Program-made: the position numbers and the translations under genes
DNA from: Chitinophagaceae bacterium UBA7600
Lineage (GTDB): Bacteria; Bacteroidota; Bacteroidia; Chitinophagales; Chitinophagaceae
DNA length: 64,000 nt
Assembly: GCA_002478885.1 (NCBI GenBank)
Contig: DLKC01000028.1
Location: 20,226-84,225 of the forward strand
Direction: 5' to 3'
Shown here: one piece after another, positions 36,115-43,819 of the stretch
Layout: each line of letters begins with the position of its first letter
Numbering within the stretch: position 1 is the first letter of the stretch
The notes under the pieces: generated by a model
Databases searched by the model: none
Seen by the model: only the letters and a program-made list of their open reading frames with translations
What the model was told of the DNA's origin: nothing

Positions 36115-37158
36115 ATGGCGTTTATTGATTTTACATCGATTGTGAGAGGAGCGTGGGAAGCCTACGACAACACGAGAGAAATTTCAGGCATAGTGGACAT
36201 AAGCGCAAAAGTGTCGACCAACTATGTTTTCAAAATAACATTTAAGGATAGGACAATTATTATTGCCAAGCTTTCTTATTTTGGAAAGTTTGAGCATTTT
36301 GTAGAAGACCATACGATTATTAATTCGTTGTCGAATAACCTGCCTGCTCCATTTGAAAATCTTCTTGCACGGTCTTTAATGAAAGGCAATTCGCTATTTG
36401 TGTATCGTTTTCAAAACGACCTGCTCGATGCGTGGGTGGTTTTTTACAGGCCAATCTCTATTAAAAAAAGATTTCCACGAAGGCTTGATGAGGAACAGAT
36501 TGTAAAGTTTGGTGAACAGGTAGCTATGTTTCATAAAGCATGTCACAGCATTCGTAATACTTTGCCGGTTTCTTCGAAAACCTTAAAGACAGATGTTGAT
36601 CATTTGCTTCGCCTGCTTGAGACCGATTACGGTCGATATGAATACCGCATGCACATTGACCAGATAAAAGAGCAAGGCGATTTATTTGTAAAGCATTCGC
36701 AGGATTTAAAAGCAGATGAGTTTGATAAGATACCTGTTTTTGTTGACTGGAATATCGGTAATTTTTCTGTAAGTTCTTCTTATAAACTTTACTCGCGCTG
36801 GGATTATGATTGGTTTCGCATGGGATCTCGAATGCTTGATTTTTACTTTTTAAGTAGGGTCGTTTCCAACATTGGCGATCGTACTGTGTTCAGCTACAAC
36901 ATAGGTCCGTTAATGGAAGAAAGGTTTTTTCTTTTTCTGCGGTCTTATCACGAGGTGTACCCGCTCAGAGAGGCTGAAATAAGATTTTTAAAGGAAGCTT
37001 ACCGGTTTTTTATTCTCAACTACGTGGTTAAGGATGGGCGTTATTTCTTTCACGAAATATTTGCGAGCAAACTTCAGAAAGAGGCATTTCAGTTGTACCT
37101 GCCTTCGATTGAAAAAGATTTCAATGCCGATGTGATTTTAAAAGCGCTGAATTTTTGA
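36115..37158 (+). CDS. Aminoglycoside-phosphotransferase-fold (APH-like) kinase, unknown substrate
   Basis: The 347-residue protein lacks a signal peptide. It has an N-lobe strand with a possible ATP-binding Lys (TIIIAKLSYFG). The catalytic-loop equivalent is PVFVDWNIGNFSV (Asp and Asn of the usual HxDxxxxN, His replaced by Val), and the metal-binding equivalent is SRWDYDWFRMG. This places it near the APH/choline-kinase fold with an atypical catalytic loop. It lies between a GS-family ligase and a HAD protein on the same strand, each separated by a repeat copy. A small-molecule kinase is the best inference. Confidence 0.7.
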   Translation: MAFIDFTSIVRGAWEAYDNTREISGIVDISAKVSTNYVFKITFKDRTIIIAKLSYFGKFEHFVEDHTIINSLSNNLPAPFENLLARSLMKGNSLFVYRFQNDLLDAWVVFYRPISIKKRFPRRLDEEQIVKFGEQVAMFHKACHSIRNTLPVSSKTLKTDVDHLLRLLETDYGRYEYRMHIDQIKEQGDLFVKHSQDLKADEFDKIPVFVDWNIGNFSVSSSYKLYSRWDYDWFRMGSRMLDFYFLSRVVSNIGDRTVFSYNIGPLMEERFFLFLRSYHEVYPLREAEIRFLKEAYRFFILNYVVKDGRYFFHEIFASKLQKEAFQLYLPSIEKDFNADVILKALNF

Positions 37159-37165
37159 GAAATAT

Positions 37166-37245
37166 TTTATAGGCCCGACTGCAGTAATGCTGTTGATCTT
37201 GCGTTGCGTCGAACACTTGTACTATATCAATCTTACCGGGCAACG
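37166..37245 (+). repeat. Dispersed intergenic repeat, single arm B
   Basis: An outer end TTTTATAGGCCCGACTGC precedes the core GCGTTGCGTCGAACACTTGT at 37201-37220. The core has one change that breaks its central symmetry (CGCAC to CGAAC). Confidence 0.65.
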
Positions 37246-37280
37246 TAAATCAGGGCCACACAATGCGTACCTGCTAAATA

Positions 37281-38135
37281 TTGACTATTATGAATGAAGT
37301 TTCGTTTATTACTGTCGCCGAGAAATTTAAAGCGGTGTTTTTGGATTCCTATGGCGTTTTAAAAAATTACAACGGTCTTATAGATGGTGTACAGGAAGCG
37401 ATTGATCATTTAAGGAGTAAAGGTATTGCAATTCGAATTCTTACAAACGACGCATCAAGAAGCCAGCAACAGCAGGCGGAAAGCTTTGTAAGACTCGGAT
37501 TAAAAGGTATCGACACTCATGAAATTGTAACATCGGGCATGATGGCAAGGCAATATTTGCAACAAAAAATTCTCGAAGGCAAAATTGGTTACCTCGGCAC
37601 GGAGAATTCTGCGGAATACATTTTACAGTCGGGCCTCGAGCATATTCCTGTACGGGATATTGATCTTAACAATATCGATGATATTGCTGCTTTTGTTTTT
37701 TTAGATGATGAAGGTTTTGACTGGAATGAAGACATTAATAAAACCGTTAATCTTCTGCGACGCAAGAATTTACCTGTTATCGTCGCTAATTCAGATAAAT
37801 TATACCCTGTTTCAAAGAATGATGTTGCTGTAGCAACAGGTGGCATTGCTAAGTTGGTAGAGAATATGCTTGGTAAAAAATTTATCCATTTCGGCAAGCC
37901 GGACTCCCAAATGTTCATGTATGCATACGACGAATTGAATTTGTATGGCTCTTTTAGTAAGCACGAAATATTAATGGTCGGCGACACTTTGCACACTGAT
38001 ATACTGGGTGGTAACAAATTTGGCTTAAAAACAACGCTTGTGCTTTCCGGCAACACAAGTGAGTCAGATGCAAATCTTCATATCAACTCCACTGGCATTA
38101 TTCCCGATTTCATTTGCAGGTCTATTGTTTCGTAA
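37281..38135 (+). CDS. HAD-IIA family hydrolase with atypical motif I
   Basis: The 284-residue protein matches NagD-type HAD-IIA phosphatases. Motif I is FLDSYGVLKNYNG (nucleophile Asp present, but Tyr replaces the second Asp of DxD). Motif II is RILTNDASRS, the cap domain lies at about 80-190, motif III has the Lys in FGKPDSQMF, and motif IV is VGDTLHTDILGG. Some HAD-IIA groups carry DxW at motif I, so the change may be functional. Family members dephosphorylate sugar or nucleotide phosphates. It completes a ligase-kinase-phosphatase run from 34679. A promoter for the next gene follows. Confidence 0.87.
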   Translation: MTIMNEVSFITVAEKFKAVFLDSYGVLKNYNGLIDGVQEAIDHLRSKGIAIRILTNDASRSQQQQAESFVRLGLKGIDTHEIVTSGMMARQYLQQKILEGKIGYLGTENSAEYILQSGLEHIPVRDIDLNNIDDIAAFVFLDDEGFDWNEDINKTVNLLRRKNLPVIVANSDKLYPVSKNDVAVATGGIAKLVENMLGKKFIHFGKPDSQMFMYAYDELNLYGSFSKHEILMVGDTLHTDILGGNKFGLKTTLVLSGNTSESDANLHINSTGIIPDFICRSIVS

Positions 38136-38217
38136 GAGCTTCTATTGATAAATGTGTTTTTTTTTAATGTTTTTAATTTTTGGATTATTTAGGCAAAAAA
38201 TGAGTAAACAGATTAAA

Positions 38218-38251
38218 TTTTTGAATTAAAACCATTTTTTATCTACTTTCG
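38218..38251 (+). promoter_or_regulatory. Bacteroidota-type promoter of the GSII gene
   Basis: TTTTTG at 38218-38223 and TACTTTCG at 38244-38251 (one mismatch to TAnnTTTG) are spaced by 20 bp. The leader would be about 40 nt. Confidence 0.6.
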
Positions 38252-38299
38252 CACTGGATTTTTCAAAAAACAACATTAATTAATAAATTTTCTGCTTCT

Positions 38300-39310
38300 A
38301 TGTCAGTAAAACTAGAGTACATTTGGCTTGATGGTTATAAGCCAACCCAAAGTCTGCGCAGCAAAACAAAAATCGAAAAGGAATTCAGTGGTAAACTGGA
38401 AGATTTACCAATGTGGTCTTTTGATGGTTCTTCTACAGAACAAGCACCTGGAGGCTCTTCTGATTGTTTATTGAAACCTGTATTTTTTGTAAAAGATCCT
38501 CAGCGTAAAAATGCGTATCTGGTAATGTGCGAAGTATTGAATGCTGACGGTACTCCTCATCCATCAAACGGTCGTGCAACTATTGAAGACGACGACAATG
38601 ATTTTTGGTTTGGTTTCGAACAGGAATACTTCCTTTGGGATCCCGCTACAAATAAGCCTCTTGGTTTCCCTGCCGGTGGCTATCCGGGTCCTCAGGGGCC
38701 TTATTATTGCTCGGTTGGCGCTAACAACGCTTTCGGTCGTGAAATAGTGGAGGAGCATTTGGACGTAATTATTGAAGCAGGTCTTAATGTTGAAGGAATT
38801 AACGCCGAAGTTGCTGCTGGCCAGTGGGAATTTCAAATATTTTCTAAAGGAGCCAAGGAAGCTGGTGACCAGATTTGGGTCGCACGCTATTTACTCGAAA
38901 GAATCGGCGAAAAATACGGAGTAGCTGTTAACTGGCATTGTAAGCCGCTCGGTGCTTTAGACTGGAACGGTTCTGGTATGCACGCCAATTTCTCTAACTC
39001 ACTATTAAGAAATGCCGGAAGCAAAGATATTTTTGATAAAGTTTGCGAGGCATTCCGCCCTGTGGTTAAAGAACACATTGAAGTCTACGGCGCCGATAAC
39101 CACTTGCGTTTGACAGGCAAACACGAAACAGCAAGCATTATGGATTTCAGCTATGGTGTTTCTGATCGTGGAGCTTCTATTCGCATCCCTGTTGTTGTGC
39201 CTGCAAAAGGTTGGAAAGGCTACCTTGAAGATCGCCGTCCTAACTCTGCAGCTGATCCTTACAAAGTGGCAGCCCGTATTATTAAAACTGTGAAGTCGGT
39301 TAACGCTTAG
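38300..39310 (+). CDS. Glutamine synthetase, type II (eukaryotic-like)
   Basis: The 336-residue protein makes glutamine from glutamate, ammonia and ATP. It is short, like GSII enzymes, and has their motifs: YIWLDGYKPTQSLRSK and WSFDGSSTEQAPG in the beta-grasp domain, FGFEQEYFL and NAEVAAGQWEFQIF for metal and glutamate binding, GSGMHANFSN for ATP, and RGASIRIP for the active-site Arg. GSII occurs in scattered bacterial groups. It has its own promoter and terminator, so it is regulated separately from the GSIII gene that follows. Confidence 0.93.
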   Translation: MSVKLEYIWLDGYKPTQSLRSKTKIEKEFSGKLEDLPMWSFDGSSTEQAPGGSSDCLLKPVFFVKDPQRKNAYLVMCEVLNADGTPHPSNGRATIEDDDNDFWFGFEQEYFLWDPATNKPLGFPAGGYPGPQGPYYCSVGANNAFGREIVEEHLDVIIEAGLNVEGINAEVAAGQWEFQIFSKGAKEAGDQIWVARYLLERIGEKYGVAVNWHCKPLGALDWNGSGMHANFSNSLLRNAGSKDIFDKVCEAFRPVVKEHIEVYGADNHLRLTGKHETASIMDFSYGVSDRGASIRIPVVVPAKGWKGYLEDRRPNSAADPYKVAARIIKTVKSVNA

Positions 39311-39334
39311 AAAAATCAGTTTTTTGATAATTGG

Positions 39335-39366
39335 AAAAACCTTTTGCCAGAGCAAAAGGTTTTTTT
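39335..39366 (+). terminator. Strong terminator of the GSII gene
   Basis: A 13-bp stem (AAAAACCTTTTGC / GCAAAAGGTTTTT) with a 4-nt loop runs into T residues, 24 nt after the stop. Confidence 0.92.
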
Positions 39367-39455
39367 GTCAACACAATTTTCACTACGAGGGCGCATAGAA
39401 TTTAGAATTGTATTTTTACCAGACACCGAAACTTATCACTAACACAATATATTTT

Positions 39456-41651
39456 ATGGAGACACTTAGATTTAAGGCACTTCAGAATCTCTTTTCAAAT
39501 TCAGCGGAGGTGCAGGTCGAAGGGCCCCCCAAGGTCACTGCCATATTTGGCGATAACGTTTTTACCATAAAAAAAGCCCGTGAATATTTGAGCGACGAGG
39601 CTTATAAAAGTCTCGCTGCAAGTATAAAAGGAAGTAAAAAAATTGACAGAAATGTCGCTGGCCAAATTGCTAACGGCATTCGTGCATGGGCTGAGAGTAA
39701 GGGAGTAACACACTTCACTCATTGGTTTCAACCGCTTACAGGCAGTACAGCCGAAAAACATGATTCTTTTTTTACCTTGAAGAATGACGGTAGCCCTCTT
39801 GAAGAATTTGACGGGGGCGCATTAATTCAACAAGAACCTGATGCGTCTTCCTTTCCAAGTGGTGGTTTGAGGGCAACTTTCGAGGCTCGCGGATATACCG
39901 CATGGGACCCATCTTCTCCGGCATTTATCATTGAAATCGGGCGGGGCAAAACTTTGTGCATCCCCACCATCTTTGTTTCCTATACCGGCGAGTCTCTTGA
40001 TTACAAATCTCCATTGGTTAAAGCGCTAGAAGCTTTGAATAAGGCGGCTGTGGATGTTTGTCATTACTTTGACAAGAATGTATCAAAAGTTACGGCCACA
40101 CTGGGATGGGAGCAAGAATATTTTGTCATTGACGAACGCCTGGCAAATGCACGCCCCGATCTTGTTCTTTCCGGGCGTACTGTGTTTGGTGCAGCGCCAG
40201 CAAAGGGGCAGCAATTGGAAGATCATTATTTTGGCTCAATACCTGAAAGGGTTTATGCGTACATGCGAGATTTTGAAGGCGAAGCTTATAAATTAGGAAT
40301 ACCGCTTCGGACAAGGCACAATGAAGTTGCTCCTGCACAGTTTGAATGTGCACCCATTTTTGAAGAAGTGAATCTTGCTGTGGACCACAATATCCTTTTA
40401 ATGGATATTATGGAGCGTGTAGCCCGCCGTCACAAACTGAAAGTGTTATTTCATGAGAAACCTTTTGCTGGTATCAATGGAAGCGGCAAACATAATAATT
40501 GGAGTATGGCAACAGATACCGGGGTAAACCTGCTGGCGCCCGGCAAAACGCCGAAAACCAATCTAATGTTTCTCACTTTCTTTATCAATACTATCAAAGC
40601 AGTATACGATTTTTCCGATGTGTTGCGTGCATCTATTGCATCTGCCGGCAACGATCACAGGCTGGGTGCCAACGAAGCACCTCCGGCAATAATCTCGGTA
40701 TTTATAGGCGAATATCTATCAAAGGTTTTATTTGATATTGAAACAAGAGTGGGGGAAAAATTTGATGAACAAGATGAAGCAATTCTAAAACTTGATCTGC
40801 ATAGAAGTATTCCTGAGTTGCTTTTAGATAATACAGACCGTAACAGGACTTCTCCTTTTGCATTTACAGGAAACAAATTTGAGTTTCGTGCCGTGGGTTC
40901 CTCGGCCAATTGCGCCAATGCAATGATCGCTTTAAACTCGATTATGGCAGAAACTTTGACCCGGTTTAAATCAGAAGTAGATGCGCTAATCGACAAAGGT
41001 GAAAAAAAGGAAATTGCAATAATGCACGTGATACAGAAGTATATCGTTGAGAGTAAGTCTGTATTGTTTGAAGGTGATGGCTACAGCGAAGAATGGCATC
41101 ATGAGGCTGAGCGCAGGGGATTGCCTAATCTTCGCACTACACCATTGGCCTTAGACGCCATGATATCAGAAAAGGCTAAACAACTTTTTGAATCGTTAAA
41201 CGTTTATAATCATGCCGAGCTTGAGGCCCGCCATGAAATTGAACTCGAGAAGTATATCAAGAAAGTTCAGATAGAAGCTCGTATTATGGGCGACCTTGCA
41301 TTAAACCATATTATACCATCTGCTATAAAATACCAGAACAGGCTTTCGGCTAATATTGAGGGTATGAAATCTGCGGGATTGCCTGAAACTGCTTACGCGG
41401 CGCAGCTATCAATACTGGCAGATGTTTCGAGACACCTGCAGATCGTCTATACTAAGGTGAGTGAGATGGTAGAGGCTCGCAAGATCGCCAATAATATGAC
41501 CGATACCCGCACCAAGGCTATTGCTTATTGCGGCCAGGTTAAAGAACAGTTCTTTGATGATATCCGTTATCACGTTGATAAATTGGAGAACCTTGTAGAC
41601 GATGAAGAATGGACCTTGCCAAAATATCGCGAGATGCTTATGCTGCGATAA
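39456..41651 (+). CDS. glnN: Glutamine synthetase, type III
   Basis: GSIII is the large dodecameric glutamine synthetase common in Bacteroidota and cyanobacteria. This one has 731 residues, normal for the type. Signature segments are GIRAWAESKGVTHFTHWFQPLTG near the start (shown here only in part as THFTHWFQPLTG), EQEYFVID, RHNEVAPAQFE, GSGKHNNWSM and NRTSPFAFTGNKFEFR. The long helical C-terminus is also typical. The ATG at 39456 (METLRFKALQNLF) fits family starts; the open frame back to 39408 is leader sequence. It is separate from GSII, with a terminator between them. Confidence 0.94.
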   Translation: METLRFKALQNLFSNSAEVQVEGPPKVTAIFGDNVFTIKKAREYLSDEAYKSLAASIKGSKKIDRNVAGQIANGIRAWAESKGVTHFTHWFQPLTGSTAEKHDSFFTLKNDGSPLEEFDGGALIQQEPDASSFPSGGLRATFEARGYTAWDPSSPAFIIEIGRGKTLCIPTIFVSYTGESLDYKSPLVKALEALNKAAVDVCHYFDKNVSKVTATLGWEQEYFVIDERLANARPDLVLSGRTVFGAAPAKGQQLEDHYFGSIPERVYAYMRDFEGEAYKLGIPLRTRHNEVAPAQFECAPIFEEVNLAVDHNILLMDIMERVARRHKLKVLFHEKPFAGINGSGKHNNWSMATDTGVNLLAPGKTPKTNLMFLTFFINTIKAVYDFSDVLRASIASAGNDHRLGANEAPPAIISVFIGEYLSKVLFDIETRVGEKFDEQDEAILKLDLHRSIPELLLDNTDRNRTSPFAFTGNKFEFRAVGSSANCANAMIALNSIMAETLTRFKSEVDALIDKGEKKEIAIMHVIQKYIVESKSVLFEGDGYSEEWHHEAERRGLPNLRTTPLALDAMISEKAKQLFESLNVYNHAELEARHEIELEKYIKKVQIEARIMGDLALNHIIPSAIKYQNRLSANIEGMKSAGLPETAYAAQLSILADVSRHLQIVYTKVSEMVEARKIANNMTDTRTKAIAYCGQVKEQFFDDIRYHVDKLENLVDDEEWTLPKYREMLMLR

Positions 41652-41674
41652 TTGAGTAAATCATTAAATGATAA

Positions 41675-41704
41675 CTCTGCCTCATATAGTGCAGGGCTTT
41701 TTTT
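41675..41704 (+). terminator. Probable terminator of the GSIII gene
   Basis: CTCTGC pairs with GCAGGG (one G-U) over a 10-nt loop and is followed by CTTTTTTT. The stem is short. Confidence 0.55.
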
Positions 41705-41790
41705 GTATTGCGCCACCGGGGTTATGAATAACTGCTGAAGTCTGCGACGCAACCGGCGATGCATAAATGCTAAGCCTGGTCCATAAAAAA
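41705..41790 (-). repeat. Dispersed intergenic repeat, short copy
   Basis: GAAGTCTGCGACGCAACCGG begins at 41738. The outer end TAAGCCTGGTCCATAAAAAA is at 41771-41790, and CGCCACCGGGGTTATG near 41711 may be the opposite end. The final A-run doubles as the T-tract of the opposing terminator. Confidence 0.65.
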
Positions 41791-41817
41791 TAAACTCCGC
41801 AAACGGGCGGAGTTTAT
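41785..41817 (-). terminator. Terminator of the OmpA-like gene
   Basis: On the minus strand ATAAACTCCGC pairs with GCGGAGTTTAT over a 6-nt loop and runs into six T residues. It lies 24 nt after the stop codon at 41842. Confidence 0.88.
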
Positions 41818-41841
41818 AAACGAAAAATAATATATAAACGC

Positions 41842-42504
41842 TTACTTTTCTCTAACGCTCAAAGAAATTCTGCGATCTTTTTGCTTTTCACTATCAGGGG
41901 CATCGGCCGCCGCTTTTGCATATTGCGAACCATAACCTTCGGCACCGGTCAACTGCGCCGGGTTTGCACTCATTTTTGTTAATGCAGCAAGCAAGGCGTC
42001 GGCGCGTTGCTGCGAAAGTGCCAGGTTTGCTGCACTATCGCCGGTTTTATCTGTATAACCACCGATTTTTATTTTCAGCTTTGGGTAGGCTTTTAAAATG
42101 GCCACAATATTTTGAACCTGCACACCGCTTTCCGACGTTATCTCCGCGCTATTTGTTTTAAAGTTGAGGTTATCGAAATCGAACCACACATCTTTGCCTG
42201 GTTGAGAATTTGCATCATTGAGAAATGCCACCAATTTATCTTCAATGCCGCCTTTCAATGCATCTATCTCAATGCCTCCGGGCAGCTGAACCTTAATGGC
42301 ATTTTCTGCCGGTTTTTCTGCTGCTGCCGGCTCAGAATGCGTGGCATCGGCTGGTGTAACAGTCACTTCTGCCGATGAGCCCTGGTGAAAATCACCATGA
42401 CATTGCATCATCAGCATTAGAAAACAAAATACGGTAACAAAACTGAGAAAAGCGGTGAGGGTATATTTTCTTATACTTCCTTCGTCAAAAGTTTGCCGGC
42501 TCAT
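41842..42504 (-). CDS. OmpA family envelope protein
   Basis: The 220-residue protein has one hydrophobic segment (about residues 16-34, ending LMLMMQC), which is a signal anchor or a lipoprotein signal. An Ala/Pro/Glu-rich linker leads to a C-terminal OmpA-like peptidoglycan-binding domain, with DVWFDFDNLNFKTNSAEI, IGGYTDKTGDSAANLALSQQ (the TDxxG motif) and KDRRISLSV. It should tether the envelope to diaminopimelate of peptidoglycan. It has its own terminator; upstream on the same strand is an M23-like gene 75 nt away. Confidence 0.9.
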   Translation of the reverse strand: MSRQTFDEGSIRKYTLTAFLSFVTVFCFLMLMMQCHGDFHQGSSAEVTVTPADATHSEPAAAEKPAENAIKVQLPGGIEIDALKGGIEDKLVAFLNDANSQPGKDVWFDFDNLNFKTNSAEITSESGVQVQNIVAILKAYPKLKIKIGGYTDKTGDSAANLALSQQRADALLAALTKMSANPAQLTGAEGYGSQYAKAAADAPDSEKQKDRRISLSVREK

Positions 42505-42579
42505 AAGTGTGTTTTTTGTGTGGACGAAAATAAAAACTAATTATTGTATTGTAAAAATGAAATAGTAACAACCGGTTCA

Positions 42580-43275
42580 CTATTCTTCAGTTGCATTCGC
42601 CATCATATTAAGGATAAAATCGGGGTCGGGGCAGTTGTCGAGATATTTTTCTTTTTCACTAATCCGGCACACACCAGGGTAGTCGCCTTTTTTCAATTCC
42701 ATGTTGGCAATAACCTGCAAATGCAGGTGTGGTGGCCAGTTGCCGTTTTCTTTAGGTTCGCCAAAATGAGCAAATTCCTGCCCAAGGCTTATATAGTTGC
42801 CTTCCGTAATTACCGAAATATCAGCAACTGAAACGTGGCCGTACAATGTGTAGAATGCGGTACCTTCAAGCTGATGCAATAATATAATAGTGGCACCATA
42901 ATCACCATAACTATCGTTGAAAGCAAAGCTGTGGATCATGCCACCCAACGGCGCGAAAACAGGTGTTCCTGCAGGTCCCCAAATGTCAATACCAAGATGC
43001 AGCCTTCTTGGTTCACCATCTTCTCCGTCAAAGTTTTTGCTGCGGGTATAAACTGTCCGGTTCTCGTTATAACCGCCAATACCATATTTGGCGTTGGCTT
43101 TCTGCAACAGGTGCTCCATATACGCCGCAAATTTGTTGGTGTCGTTTAGCAATGTCGAAGTCAGATCTTTGTTCGCCAAAGTAAAGTCCATTTTCAGCAG
43201 TTTGTCTTCGCCTGCGTTAAATGGCACAACCGGGTGAAAAGTTGATTGAAATTTTCTGAGTATATTGGACAGCAT
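42580..43275 (-). CDS. M23 (LytM-like) peptidase-domain protein without signal peptide
   Basis: The 231-residue protein has an M23 metallopeptidase domain at about residues 85-200, with zinc ligands in HLGIDIW (HxxxD) and HLHLQV, and TLYGHVSV as the third conserved site. M23 enzymes usually cut peptidoglycan cross-bridges in the periplasm. No signal peptide or membrane helix is visible, which is unusual. Cytoplasmic M23-type domains are known in fusions with aminotransferase and phosphotransferase modules, so a non-cell-wall role is possible. It precedes the OmpA-like gene on the same strand. Confidence 0.85.
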   Translation of the reverse strand: MLSNILRKFQSTFHPVVPFNAGEDKLLKMDFTLANKDLTSTLLNDTNKFAAYMEHLLQKANAKYGIGGYNENRTVYTRSKNFDGEDGEPRRLHLGIDIWGPAGTPVFAPLGGMIHSFAFNDSYGDYGATIILLHQLEGTAFYTLYGHVSVADISVITEGNYISLGQEFAHFGEPKENGNWPPHLHLQVIANMELKKGDYPGVCRISEKEKYLDNCPDPDFILNMMANATEE

Positions 43276-43328
43276 TAGTACTTATTTCTTCGCTAAATAT
43301 AAGCAGGCCTGGTTTGATGTGATTATAT

Positions 43329-43390
43329 TTTTTGTGGCCGGGCATTAACGCGCTTTTCAGCTTTTCTTGCGTTGCACTCTTGTACTTTTG
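43329..43390 (+). repeat. Dispersed intergenic repeat, single arm B
   Basis: The outer end TTTTTGTGGCCGGGC is followed by the core CTTGCGTTGCACTCTTGTAC at 43366-43385. The last bases together with the next ones form TACTTTTG, a TAnnTTTG match, 45 nt before the rhodanese gene. Confidence 0.65.
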
Positions 43391-43435
43391 TGTGATATTC
43401 AACAAGCCGAAAAACAACACTAGACGATAACCACT

Positions 43436-43747
43436 ATGAGTGAAATAAGGAAAATGAGCCTTTCTGAACTAAAAGTATTGCTGGTTGCAGATAAAGCAGG
43501 GCTGCGGGTAATTGATATCAGGAGTGCGCAGGAATACGGCAAACTGCATATACCAGTTGCAGAAAATATTCCTGCAGAACTGCTGAATACTGAGTCGTTA
43601 CCATTTAGTAAAAGCGACCTGATCGTATGTGTGTGCAACAAAGGGCATGAACGGTCTCAGGATGCTGCTGCACTCTTGCTCAACAATGGTTTTGAAAATA
43701 GCTATTACCTCGAAGGCGGTATGCAGGGTTGGTTTGCCGAGCAGTGA
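43436..43747 (+). CDS. Rhodanese-like domain protein
   Basis: The 103-residue single-domain protein has the rhodanese fold. It contains LRVIDIRSAQEYGKLHIP, the active-site loop CNKGHERS with the persulfide-carrying Cys (about C67), and YYLEGGMQGW at the end. Such proteins move sulfane sulfur in the cytoplasm. A ChrA-type transporter gene starts 72 nt downstream, with a repeat between; the pair lies between two repeat copies. A functional link with chromate or sulfur-oxyanion handling is only a suggestion from position. Confidence 0.9.
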   Translation: MSEIRKMSLSELKVLLVADKAGLRVIDIRSAQEYGKLHIPVAENIPAELLNTESLPFSKSDLIVCVCNKGHERSQDAAALLLNNGFENSYYLEGGMQGWFAEQ

Positions 43748-43751
43748 TATG

Positions 43752-43811
43752 AAGGCACAAATGTGCGACGCAACGATGCTCAATTTTTATTCTATTGCTT
43801 AGGTCATAAAA
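43752..43811 (-). repeat. Dispersed intergenic repeat, single arm B (reverse)
   Basis: GCACAAATGTGCGACGCAAC begins at 43755 and is followed by GATGC; an outer end CTTAGGTCATAAAA is at 43798-43811. It lies just before the chromate transporter start and is open in its frame. Confidence 0.7.
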
Positions 43812-43819
43812 TATCAGTA

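Noticed and set aside
43383..43390. TACTTTTG formed at the repeat edge as a promoter delivered by the repeat to the rhodanese gene
   Set aside because: No -33 TTG lies 17-23 bp upstream, and other copies do not create such a box.
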